Assembly: GCF_932276165.1 (NCBI RefSeq)
Contig: NC_064012.1
Location: 8,563,501-8,627,500 of the forward strand
Reading direction: 5' to 3'
From: Plutella xylostella
Lineage: Eukaryota > Arthropoda > Insecta > Lepidoptera > Plutellidae
Length of the DNA stretch: 64,000 nucleotides
This document shows, piece after piece, positions 47,101-58,189 of the stretch. The position numbers were made by a program, and so were the translations under genes. The notes beneath the pieces were generated by a model. It was not told the origin of the DNA, searched no databases, and saw nothing but the letters and a program-made list of their open reading frames with translations. Numbering within the stretch: position 1 is the first letter of the stretch; every line of letters begins with the position of its first letter.

Positions 47101-50100
47101 ATGGTTCATCGGAGTATAGAGGGATCATGGTGTGTTAGGAAGCGTTTCGAAGCATGGATAATAAAAACTGTTTCAGTTCAGTTACAGTGGACTCTATCAT
47201 TTACTCTCGGTAGCTGTGCTTTAACAAAACAGATGATAGGCTGCAATCGCTAGCATTTCATGGTTAGTTTTTTTGGTTTTATGACACTTGGTGCGGCAGG
47301 TGTTTCAACTGGCTAAACTATAAAAACATGATGTTTAAACGATTAAAAATTACGTATACGTTATTGTAAACATTAGTGGTATTAAGCATCAACTAAAACG
47401 TGCTAGGTTGTCTGTCTCACTTCGGTTCCTGCGACGTCTTCTTCGCACCAACTGAATGTGCTATATTTTCTGTTGAACCTTGACTTGGCAAAGAGACCCG
47501 TGATCTCCTCACGACCCAGGCCTTTGCCAGTAGTTATTGCGGACCAAGCCATCATCCCTGGCGATATTGAAGAGATTACACCTTAGGAACGACTGCAGTT
47601 GACAGTATACAGCCAAATTGAAATTATAGGATTTGATGAAGTAGCAATTAGTGATGGAATTTCAAAATTACTAACAATTAACTAGCCCCTCGTGAACTCA
47701 TTTCGACAATCAGAATCGGATCGGAACATTTAGAAGATTTTCTACAAATGAAAACTTGAAAGTCATTCCTTATTCAAAATTAGACGGAGCTCTCAGGGCT
47801 CTGATGATACCAGGAACAGTCACAAATGAGAAGCAGGTGAATGTGTCTGCAGACCGCATGGTACTTACCGACGCCGATCTTGTGGTACAGCTCGGGCATG
47901 TAGAGCTCGGGCTTCTCGCGGCAGAACATGTGGTACTCGGTCTGTTCCACGATCGGAGTCACGCAGTTGAACTGTCTGCAGTTTGTGTACGCGTCCATTA
48001 TCTGAAAGAACGCCATTTGTTAATAGGCTGATCGTGATGTGAAGTCATGTAGAGATGTTTTGGGGTCATGGTCACTTGTTGTGGGTATTGTTCGATAGGG
48101 AAGATCACAAAACAAGAGGTATAGAAAATAACAAAGTAGAGACATAAGAGAGATACGTTACCTCAGTTGGAGACCAGCGGGCAGTTCCCCAGTACATGAC
48201 CCATCCTTGGTTGATCACGAAGTTCATAGCACGAACTAGCTCTAGAATAACAAATGGAACGTTTATGAAACAAGCAAGAGCTTAAAAGGAATTATGAATT
48301 GAAATTGGATAACCAACCTTCCATCGGACACACTGGATCCACCTTGTGCAACAAGACCACATCAATGTACTCCAGTTGCAGCCTCGATAGGGAAGCTTTT
48401 ACACTCTCAATGATGTGTTTACGGGATAGGCCTCTCTCATCCGACCTGTTATTAGGATTCCTGATAATTGGAGAGTTCAAAACACGTTAGGTTCTAATAA
48501 GCCAAAAGCTTCATCGTTACAAGCGTTTAGAACGTGAGATACAGCGTGTTACTCTTGAGCGACCGGCAATCTAACTAGGTTGTCTAGTGTGAATGATTTA
48601 GCCTTCTTTTAGAAACAGAATTTTAAAAGGTAAGTACCTACTATCGATAGAAAATTACATAGCATCACGGCAAAGCTATTATTTTTTGTAAATTTTAATG
48701 ATTGTACTTAACCCTCGACAAAACGTGCAAATTAGTGAATGTTGCTGAAAATTGTGACAATGTTATAGTGATGATTAATTTATTATGACAATTCCTTGCT
48801 ATATGACCCTACGTGTACTCACTTGGTGCTCCAGTATATTTTAGTTGTTATGATTATACTGGTCCTCCTTACGTTTCGTTTTTTCAGAATCCTGCCTAGT
48901 TCTGCTTCGCCCCTGGCTGTTGCAAAATTTTAAACAAATATTTTTAACATGTACCTAAACAATTAGTTGACAAATAATCCATGGTTCCAAATGGCTATGA
49001 TTACCTATAAAGTTTAAAAATATTACCACAGTGTGCCTCAGAGAGGTCAAACAAGTTGATGCCATTCTCGAGAGCGGTCATGACGATATCTTCGGAAGAG
49101 TCGTCCGTGAGCAGCGTCCATATCCCCAGGCCGATGTTGGGCACGCGCAGCCCCGACTTGCCCAGGTTCTTGTACCGGAGCCCCGGAGTCACCACAGACG
49201 GCATTGTCGTTTGGTTTCCGAGGTACGTAGACATATGACGAGATACGGTTGTTTCGCCGGCTGCGGACATGTCTTTCGGTGACTCGGTAATCAAAACAAA
49301 ATATGGCGGCTTGTGTACGAAGCTCGCGCGGAAAAGCTAGTATGTATTTCTATATTATGTAACTAGAAAGGTGTCTCTCCTAATTTCCTATCAACTGTAC
49401 CTAATATCATGTCTGGTGCACCTCTGGGTAGTCAGCGATATTCTGGTAACTGAGACTGGCTGATCTATTCACCTTGGTGACAAATGCTAATCCAGCTCTT
49501 GTGTTTGAAACCGACACGCAAAGACGAATAAGAATGACCCTTTGTGGTAAAAACTCCAAATACCTACTAAAAAAGCTCTCAATATTAATCTGTTTCAGAG
49601 ATATCAAGGTCCAACATACACAGTCATTCAAGACTTTCAGATATCAACTCTCCTAAGTGGTCATGTGCAAAAAACTCAAATATAAAATTTTAACTCGCGT
49701 CTAATATTATACTATAATTATGGCAGGTTTGTTGAAGAATGTGTGAACCTACCTTGATCCAGCATCTGTTGTGAGTTCGCACTAAAATCGTCCATACAAT
49801 CGAGGGACGCGATTGGAGCTCGGCATCTAATGGACAAAGTTATAGCCTCAGGTTAATTTTATTGAATCGTCACTGTAGATGCATCTAGCATAATGTAATT
49901 TGACGCACTAACAAAATAATCTGAATCAATTCAAATATTATAACATTTAAGTGTTTGTGTCTACAATATTAAATTAATAAGTAGGCTATTATTTTGAATC
50001 TAAGTGAATGACACATTTTATTAATAATACGAACTGTGGATTCCTACAGTTTCTACTTCTAACTACCTATCATTTACTTAATGGTGTGATCATGATTTCT

Positions 50101-53100
50101 ATGTAACCAATGGTATGTTAGTTTGTTATATTGGTATTTTCAACGAATAGCTATGTAGTTATCTAAAAATGAGACAGGTACAAAGATTAATAAAGGACTA
50201 GGTACTTCTATTGTTTTAGTCGAAACTACGAAAAAATCTAAAAAATATGGCTGCATGGAATGTAAAAGTTTCTTGTTGCATTATTTTTTACACAAGAAGT
50301 GATTTTGTGCATGTAATATTATAATCCTTGTTATGAGGTTATTTAACTAGTTGTAAAAATGTACTTTAGGTGTCAACTAAGTAAGTAATAAGAAAAAAGA
50401 ACAAATATATCGTTATATAATTTAAATGTGTTTTTGGACCAGACCACTTATCCAATAGTGGGCGGCAATCACTCAACGTAACACTTTGTCTACGCACAAT
50501 CTTCCTCTCATTGAGAAGAATAGTTTCTTCAATGCTGTAAGAAAACACACACAAAAGCGAAGTGAAAGAAGGAAAATATACAGTGAGGAATATGAGGGAA
50601 CTGAGGGGTAAACGTACCTGTGTCTGCCGATACGATGCCCGCTATGATTCAACATGAGAAAGCCAACATAATGTCTAAATACCAGAAGCCAAACTGTAAG
50701 CTATTGATAAGTGCTAATTACTGCTAATATCCCTAAAATAGGACTGAAATATCTATAAGTACTTAGGTTAAAATATTATGCCCATGCGATTTCGTAAGTT
50801 GAAACAATACTGCAGTCTCGGAATATAGTCAGTTATCGATCTCATAGAGCTCAGCATAATACATAATATGTAGGTATATTTTCGGTCGGTCCACTGAGAC
50901 ACAGGCTTCTAAAGAGATGTAAGTTTATAGAGTCCTCGAATTCAGTAATGACTTATCAATAAGCTTACAGTTATGCCAAGTAATAACCTACTCGCTGGCA
51001 TGCGACAGTCTTTGTGCACGATGCAGTGCTGGGCGAGCTAGGTGCTCTGTCAACTAGCTGCCACGGAACCAGTCCTGGCTATTGCCACTCGCTCGCCATT
51101 CGCTTCTTCCTGACCCTGGCCTCCTTTGCCTCCTTTGTTTAATCAGTGCAACGCTCAACATAAAAGTATCTTATTTCGAGCTCGATAAAGAAGATTAGCA
51201 TTCAGGGTTCCAGGGTCAGTAGAACTCATTAAAGAGACGATCACCGTCGATCGGCAGCAATTTGACTGGCATTGAGAGAAGTTGGATGAGGCGGTGTAAG
51301 AGTGGAGGCGGCGGCGGCGGCGCGGCGCTAGTTACCGATAGATGGTCGGCATGGGGTTGGAGCCGACGCTGGCGCTGTCGGGCGCCGTGAGCGGCGTGCG
51401 CGGCGTGTGCGGCGTGTGCGGCGTGCAGCGACTCGCCGTCGACTCGCTGCGCGACATGCCGCCCTCCTTGCCTCCCGCACCCGCGCCCAAGCCGCTCTCC
51501 GGTGTCCTGCCTTGCATCTCCGATCGCCTCATTCTCCTCCTACGCTTAGCAACCGCATCTTAACTCCCTACAAACGTCTTATCTGCAATGAGTTGGCCCC
51601 ACACGCCGGTCCACGAACCGACCCCAGTGGGGATAATCAAAATGACACACAGGGAAGTTAGTATCTTCAGACAATCAGGGACAGGACAGTAAAGAACACA
51701 GAGCATGCATCCTTACGCTAACATCTAGATCCAATAGAGTAGGTTGTTGAATTAGATTTTGCGATCACACAAACATCGGAAATAACATCTAAGGACTGGA
51801 TCTATCTAGTCGTAATGAAGGATAGTTCTAGATATGTCAGAGGTACAAGAGGAGGGTTGCGCTGGTGGCGTCGCAGGCACTCACCGGGACAGGATGCGGT
51901 GGCCCTGCACTGACAAACAACGCGCACGGTGTATCAGAGTCGGGAAACAAACTGGTGGCGTGTGGAGGGCACTGCGGAGGCGGGCGGCCGTGGGCGCGGG
52001 CGGGGGCGGGTGCGGGCGCGGGGGCGGGGGAGGTCGCGGGGGCGTCAGGGCCGGGGGTGCGCGGCTGCGCGAGGCCCGCGCCGGCGCGCTGCCTCCGCGA
52101 CCCGCTACCGATTTACCCTAGTTCTAGATTTAGTCAGCCCGCAGCCTTACAGCATTCCAGATAACATATGAGGGTTTGACCTAACTTTAATATCGTTGTT
52201 AATTAATTATATATTTAAATTGACTGACTAACAAATATTTTGTAATTTTTCAGGGCTTATGTAAAAAATAAGTATTGCATATAGTTCATGTCCTAATTAC
52301 GTTAGCGTAGGTTGCATCGGGTCATAAATCGATGCAGCTGAAATCGACTCGGACAACACGACCTTGGTCCGGGAGAGAGGGTGGGGGAGATCTAGGCTGC
52401 TTGTTTGTACCTGAACGACGCAATACTCGCTAGTACATTTTAAATCACCCGGGCGGCACCTACATACGCATAGCCTAACTCGCGACTGTGCTCATAAAAC
52501 CATACAAAATTTAAATACTCATTAACATTCATACAATCACATACACATTAGTTTCGCAACAACATCTCCATCCGAATCGCAACAACATCCATATATTGCG
52601 ATGATGGTTTACTACCGAATTTATAAATCTAAAAAGCCGCGGCCGGTGACGATGGGGCCGCCCCGGGCGCCGCCGCCGCTGGGGCCGCCCCGACCGCCGC
52701 CGCTGATGCCGCCGCCTCCTCGGCCTCCGGTAAAAGTGAGTGCTAGGCGTTGTGTATGTGTTATAGTTGCGTACCCGGGGCACGACGGTGCTCGCTGCAT
52801 CTCGGGCGGGTCGCTCGGGCTGACGTCACTCGTGGACGCGCGCCACGACCGCGCCGCCGCCGCCGGCGCCGCCGCCAGGCTTAGCGCGTCATCTGTAAAC
52901 CACCCACACGTTACTCAGCGACCGCGGCTCCGGGAACCAGTGCGTCGTGGAATCCAGCTCACCTCGCGAAGATCTTCGGTACCGTGAGAGATTGATAAAT
53001 ATTCCGTCACTGTCTGCGATGCTCTGTGTGGACTCCGGCTTTGTGAGATGCGCGCTGCATGCCTTCTTCAGAACGCTTGCCTACAATGACAAAGTTTATC

Positions 53101-55571
53101 TGAATTCTCGTGTCTGTCCTTTGTCAAGGCATATGTGTTGCATGTACCCCTACCTACACCCACTTGATGTTACTCCCCTCTGTCTTAAACGCTATGTGTC
53201 CTGTATGTATTCGTTTGTGATGATAATTTATAAATGTTATGATTTTTCTTTGTTCTCTGTTATAAAAAGTAGGTCGCAATTTTTGCTCAGAGTTACAATG
53301 ATATAAATTTATCTACACTCACAAGAAATTAAAAAGTTCCACTAACATAATGGAATGTCAATGGCAGGTGGAACTTTTTCATTGCACGTGAGTGTATTTC
53401 CATGTTGTTAACAATCTGACACTCAATAGTTATACTAAGCTTTGAAGCTACGGTAGTTGGTACAACATACCATTTGGTAGGGGGGTAGGTGCTGAAAGGT
53501 CCTATATCTTACATTTGGTAGATAATTAAGTATACTCACGGGCAATAAAATAGTTCCACTCACAAAATGCAGACTTCAAACTAACCCTATATTGTCAAAC
53601 ATTTAATTTAAAATTTGAAAATATTATTGTTTTTGGTTGGTAATATCCTGATGCACTATTGTTGCAAAAGGTGTCATTAAGCTAAACTTTTCCGTTTAGG
53701 AGTAATTTGGTAGTTTTCTCAGTAGAGTCTTTTCATTGCCCGTGAGTGTAGTTCTATGTACATAATATGAATTTATGTGTAACCATGTATAAATATTGAT
53801 ATTATTGTGTAGGTATATTTTACTAGTAAGTGTATAGCTTCCAAAACCTAGGATAGGCTTACGTCCAGCAGTGTTATGATTGTGGGCTGATGACGATGAT
53901 GATTAGGATGATAAGTAGTATAAGTACAATGTATATCATCGCTCTTACGGTGAAGAAAAACATCATGAGGAAACCTGCACATCTAGATTGAGCACATCTA
54001 GATATGTGAATCCAACAAGCCACAGTGTACCAGCGTGGTGGTAAAAGGGGAAAGCTTAGGAAGGAAGTTCAGACCTTAGAAATATACACAAAAGTTCCAT
54101 TTTAGAAAGCTAGGATCATTACTTATTACACCTTCACAATAGAATAGAGGGAAGAAGTGAATAGAATAGATAACAGAATAGAATAGAGGAAAGAAGTGAA
54201 TAGGTAAATGAGAGTAGAGAACTTACTGCCCCTTATTATAAAACGATGACTAAAGATGGTTCTAGTTAAAACCTTTACACTACTGATTTTTATGAAAGCT
54301 TTCGTTTATAACAGGTTCTAAACCACTAATATATTTTTGTGTTTTTTTTTTGTATTAGCCTGTGATGTGAGCTGAGGGGAACCGATACTCCCTGCCTCAA
54401 TTTGCATAGCTACTAAACCAATCTTTAGTCTACGTTTCATAATAAGGGTTACATGGTTCCTGAGCGGTCTCGAAGTGTCTGGTATGGAGGGGCGGCTGTG
54501 TCGCCAGCGCGCCGCCCGCTGCAGGTCGCACAGCCGGTGGTGCGACCATGACGTGTTCATGCCGCGCAACTCCTCCACCGCCTCCGCTATCTGTGGGGTT
54601 ATCACCACCGAACATGCCAATGAGAACCTATTTATCATTAAAGTAATAGAATTATCACCACCAGCTGCCGTACCACCACCGACACAGTGTCGCTCGCTTG
54701 TCCAATCTGACGTTACTTCTATGCATCTGACAGATGTTTGACAGGCGAGAGACACTGCTTATGGATTGTTATGTCGGTGGTGGTCGGCCTGGGGGTGAAA
54801 ATTATGAAAGAATGGGGAGAAAATAAATCTATAAGCTAATTACAGATGGCGCCTTCGGCTGTTCTAATTGGTTGATGGTTCTGTCGCATTTTTTTCTCCC
54901 AAAAAGGCACACTCGCTGGTGCTGTCAAAGTTTCACTTGGTTTTCTTCCCCATTTTTGGGGCTTTGATGATAAATCAGTTCTTATTGGCAAGTTAATTAG
55001 GCCTAATTTCACACCATTCGGTTAGGTTAAAAATACCTCGGTTTGGTTACATGATGGACTGTTAAGGTTAGTGAGTGTCCCACCATGCTATAACAGTCTA
55101 AATTTTGAAAGTAATAAACTTAAACTATGACACATGTTAAAGTAAAGGCCGCCTACTGAAGAGATCTTATCTCTAAACGTGATCTTTCCAGGAAATCTTT
55201 AGGTTCTTTTAAATATTAGGTACTTAAGTTATAGTTAAAATAACATTTATTTAACAATGCTATAAGTATTACTAATTACTATGTAAGATTTGCACTGGAT
55301 TTAGTTATTATACCTAAAAGTACCTATGTATACCTATGTACTTATATCTATCTATGTTATTTATTATTTTGTTACTGAACCTACCTTGTATTTGTTTAAT
55401 TAATGACTTACCCTTATTGTGTTACCCTTACCCCGAATAAAAGTATACCTATACATATTACCTACCTATGTACCTTCTTATAACAAAAGTGTTGTTGTTT
55501 GTTACCTATTGTCCTTTCTGTTGCATGGTTGTGCCTAATCCTAACTAATATTATAAATGCGAAAGTAACTG

Positions 55572-55614
<43 letters not shown>

Positions 55615-58189
55615 TACTCTTTCACGCCAAAACTACTGAACGGATTTGAATGAAATTTGGTATACATACGGTTTAGACCCTGGGAAAGAACATAGGCTAC
55701 TTTTTATCCCGGAATTCCCACGGGAAAACTTTTTAAGGCGAAGCGAAGCGCGCGGGAACAGCTAGTTATTTATAAAACTGACTTACTAACAGATAGGTAC
55801 TGTACTTCAGAAATCAAATTAAATTGTTCGATAAGTGTAAAGTTTTATAGCCACATTTTTTACAAAACGTGTTCTAAACGGCATTTTAATACAGTACAGC
55901 AAGGTATTTTCTGTGGTGTTTGTAATTAAAAACTTTTAGGGCTATAACTTTAATCAAACCATATTAATTGTGTATATTATGTGTCCGTGTCCCTCTCTCT
56001 ACATAAACTCAACCCTCAATACTTATCCCCGGAATTTCGCTTAATTAACATAACTTCGGTTTGGGCTATGTTTAACCATCAAGTTTAACCTTCAATACTC
56101 GTAACATTGAGGAATTCAGATAAATATGGCTAGTACCTAGGTACTAGTAGGTACCAACATATTTAAATAACGTAATATCGAAATGTATAGAAGACATTTT
56201 TTTTCTTGCTTTCTGAGTTGGTCTAGCAATGGAAATAAAATTCAACCCTGTATAAATAAATAGAAATACTGCAATGTAATACTGAATGCATGAGTATTTG
56301 TAGGATGAGACACCAAAAAAAATTTTGTTTGGAGGCAAATATACGAGACCTCCCGTTTTTGCTCCTCCTCTGCCTCGATGGCCCTCTGATGCAGAAGCTC
56401 TATGTCCAGCTGGGCCACCTCCTCCGCTTCTCTGGCCTGACATTCTTTTTCCTGCAAGAGAAATTCATTACTGATTGAAGTACCTACTTAACTACTCTAT
56501 AATAAAATTATGTTTAAAATCCCACCTAACGTAACGCCCAACTTAGTACGAGTAGTTTTATGAATTCAGTTCAATTTCAAATAAATATGTAATATAGCTA
56601 AGAATAAAATAAAAATGAAACTCGAGTTGCGCTTAAATTGGTCCCTCAATAAACTCTATGTATATTATTATGTATTACTTTATATTATACTTACTTACCT
56701 TACACTTACAATAAATGATAGGTACTTACATTATATAAAGTTCTAATATAAATTACCTATGTGTGTTTTTCTACACCTGTGCTGATGCTTAACACTGTTG
56801 TTACTCTTTTAATTTGATTGGTATTATAGTAGAGTCAATTTAGCGCATATCAAGCCTTTCATACAGCCAGTACTCGTACAAGTGATAAAAGGCCCACTTA
56901 CACTTTCATAAATATACTTAGGCATATAAAATATACTGGAGACCTGGAGTAGGTATTTATTATAGAAGGAGCTTTTGCACCTATATCTAATACATAGTTT
57001 TTGCTGCGACTCTGAGAGTAAAAATCTTTAACTGAAGCAATCTGAATGCTTAAAACTTTCGTTGACTTTACTCAATTATTATTGTATTTTGACTCTACTA
57101 TAATAATGCTCCGCAATCACTGTTTACCTTTTGCATCTGCCGTTCGTGCTCAAGCTTTTGTTGTTCCAACTCCTCTTCAGGAATCGGAGGCGTTTCATCT
57201 TCGCTAGCGGTGTGTTTCCCTGCTGAATTGTAAGTATCACTTTGTTACGGATCTAATGGAACGGATCAACGGACTAAGGACGGACGGGATCAACAGGTTC
57301 TCCAGGTTAAAAGTGAAAAGGCAAGTACAAATTACGCGTTTAATAATGACTACGTACTAGGGTGTTGCAATATGGGATGGGTATAGTAAGCCGAAAGTGG
57401 GTAACTCTTCTTGTCCCACGTCTTTTGGTACCTAGGTACTTCGCGATAAAAAAAACTCCACCCCATCAAAATTTTTATGACGAATTTTCAAAAGTTCTAC
57501 AATGACACCCTGAGTGACACCTCTTCGGCTTGCTAACTATACTTAGGTACCCTTGTTTTAACAACTTGTGTATTAGGTAGGTATTTTAGTCGATTTTAAT
57601 TATGATGGTCTATCTGAATCTCACTGTGTTATAGTATAGCTCCTAGGGAGAGAGTTACGTCCAGCAATGGAAGATTACGGGCTGACAATGATATAAACAT
57701 AAATCACTTTTTAAAACTAAATAATGAGATTCTTGTTAGACAGTAGGACAGGCCCATTGAGCGTACCTACCTATCATTCATCACCTAAGCTTAGTTAGGT
57801 GTAACTACGATCAGTTTCCGAGAGGCTATTCAAAGCTAACAATCAATTAATATACTTGTATCACTCAGGTAACAAATTTACATTACACACTACACAGGTA
57901 CCGTCATGCATTACAACTTTGCAACCATCAGTATGATGGTGGATCATTGTTTTTAAATCTAAACAGCCGAATTCCACTTAAAGACCTTTCATTTTTTGAG
58001 CTTTTTGATAACAAAGCTTAAGTATTCTTCCTTCCTCATGTCAACAGATACAGTAATCATATTAGAACGAAAAAAAATACAGAGATAAGTTTACTCTATT
58101 GACCTTGTAATGATTTTTATGACAATCAATAATACTTACTTACCTATTTTAAATCGAATCGTTTTAGAAGATGGACTCCAGTGTAGTCT
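44160..58189 (-). CDS. Coiled-coil / low-complexity protein gene, unknown family (exons inferred, incomplete)
   Basis: A chain of phase-compatible minus-strand exons: 58144-58189, 57128-57222, 56350-56451, 54453-54590, 52963-53023, 52775-52892, 51885-51971, 51336-51527, then tail exons 44589-44757 (contains an in-frame TGA at 44640-44642), 44450-44516 and 44160-44368 (stop at 44160). An alternative terminal exon lies at 45654-45912. Content: SPSSKTIRFKI; a charged coiled coil (PPIPEEELEQQKLEHERQMQ, then EKECQAREAEEVAQLDIELL); IAEAVEELRGMNTSWSHHRL; an Ala-rich run; SRCTPHTPHTPRTPL; and a Ser/Arg-rich end (SPSLQRSTSG...SRLDLASPADV). I do not recognise the family. Weak points: donors at 56350 (GTCTCG) and 44589 (GTCTGT), the acceptor at 51527, and whether the tail exons belong here or to Hk. 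The start lies further upstream or was missed. Confidence 0.5.
45654..45912 (-). CDS. Alternative 3'-terminal coding exon, Pro/Ala-rich
   Basis: Acceptor 'gtctcgttcatag' at 45913-45915, entry needs two bases from the previous exon, then open for 86 codons to TAG at 45654. It reads GTATSETDPKPECSTSVEVV and then a (PA)n-rich run encoded by a gggagc/gggggc microsatellite, ending LCALHTSELLVP. Its beginning resembles the next tail exon (GATTSGTGTPKPEAVEAALE): same phase, same PKPE motif, suggesting exon duplication. Either the coiled-coil gene (exon ending 51336) or Hk (donor ATGAC|GTAAGA at 46091) could splice into it. Confidence 0.45.
46088..49270 (-). CDS. Hk: Voltage-gated K+ channel beta subunit, Hyperkinetic type, 397 aa
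   Basis: Exons 49027-49270, 48823-48916, 48318-48460, 48162-48241, 47869-48001, 47421-47557, 46912-47011, 46490-46605 and 46088-46234 (stop TAA) total 1194 nt in phase. The protein is an aldo-keto-reductase-fold beta subunit: RYKNLGKSGLRVPNIGLGIW, TALENGINLFDLSEAHC, IIITTKIYW, RGLSRKHIIESVKASLSRLQ, NQGWVMYWGTARWS, VEQTEYHMFCREK, GMMAWSAITTGKGLGREEIT and SQLAVAWCLKNESVN. It sits on the cytoplasmic T1 side of Shaker-type channels (family knowledge). Tetrad positions: Asp75, His80 where mammalian Kv beta has Tyr, Lys107, and His151 where Kv beta has Asn. Start at the first ATG (MSAAGETTV). A second start is possible: exon 49754-49796 (MDDFSANSQQMLDQ) has a strong donor and fits an acceptor at 49273-49274. 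The stop codon overlaps a good donor (ATGAC|GTAAGA), so longer C-termini are possible. Confidence 0.88.
46337..46387. repeat. Short tandem repeat in an Hk intron
   Basis: 'taactggatcagttggtaa' occurs twice about 28 bases apart, separated by 'tggatcagt'. Confidence 0.6.
49754..49796 (-). CDS. Hk: Candidate alternative first coding exon of Hk
   Basis: ATG at 49796 opens MDDFSANSQQMLDQ and ends at a strong donor (CAAG|GTAGGTTC) with one base over. Joining to the acceptor before 'ACATGTCC' (49272) gives ...MLDQDMSAAGETTV in frame with the main Hk exon. Alternative N-termini are usual for Kv beta genes and set the inactivation properties. The acceptor has only a modest pyrimidine tract. Confidence 0.4.
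52620..52740. other. GC-rich segment of uncertain coding status
   Basis: On the plus strand it reads as a Pro-rich peptide (MGPPRAPPPLGPPRPPPL) followed by a possible donor GTAAAAGT; on minus it reads as Gly- or Ala-rich. It lies between two minus-strand exons of the coiled-coil gene. No frame is clearly favoured. Confidence 0.25.
53314..53396. mobile_element. Minimal 79-bp copy of the TA-flanked MITE family
   Basis: Body 53316-53394 is little more than two inverted termini: CACTCACAAGAAATTAAAAA + 'gttccac' and GTGGAACTTTTTCATTGCAC + 'gtgagtg', with TA on both sides. Confidence 0.7.
53531..53750. mobile_element. TA-flanked MITE (family copy, ~216 bp)
   Basis: Starts TACTCACGGGCAATAAAATA + 'gttccact' and ends 'gtcttttcattgcccgtgag' + 'tg', with TA on each side. 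The interior 'aacttttccgtttaggagta' + 'atttgg' is shared with the copy at 25152-25393. Confidence 0.7.
53850..54060 (+). repeat. RTE tail plus SINE body fragments
   Basis: 'ggcttacgtccagcagtgtt' ... 'gggctgatgacgatgatgat' is the RTE-type 3' end. Immediately after, 'cggtgaagaaaaacatcatg', 'aggaaacctgcacatctaga' and 'ccagcgtggtgg' are the common SINE body. An intronic junk cluster. Confidence 0.6.
55541..55767 (-). repeat. Inverted second copy of the 11593-type dispersed repeat, with (GTCT)n
   Basis: Reverse complement of the element at 11593-11808, in the same order of segments, with the (CAGA)n part expanded into about nine GTCT units (55577-55613). Confidence 0.75.
57640..57695 (+). repeat. 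RTE 3'-tail remnant
   Basis: 'gagttacgtccagcaatgga' followed by 'gattacgggctgacaatgat'. Confidence 0.5.

Noticed and set aside
52601..52987. 128-codon proline-rich plus-strand open frame
   Set aside because: It overlaps two minus-strand exons with good splice sites and phases; the plus frame is probably a shadow of GC-rich DNA, although 52620-52740 is left undecided.
54120..54200. Repeats of 'gaatagaatagaggga' as a possible CRISPR-like or satellite array
   Set aside because: Only a few imperfect units with no spacers; simple local slippage.
54318..54755. 145-codon continuous minus-strand frame as a single-exon gene
   Set aside because: Only 54453-54590 has coding-like content between an acceptor and a donor; flanking parts look intronic.
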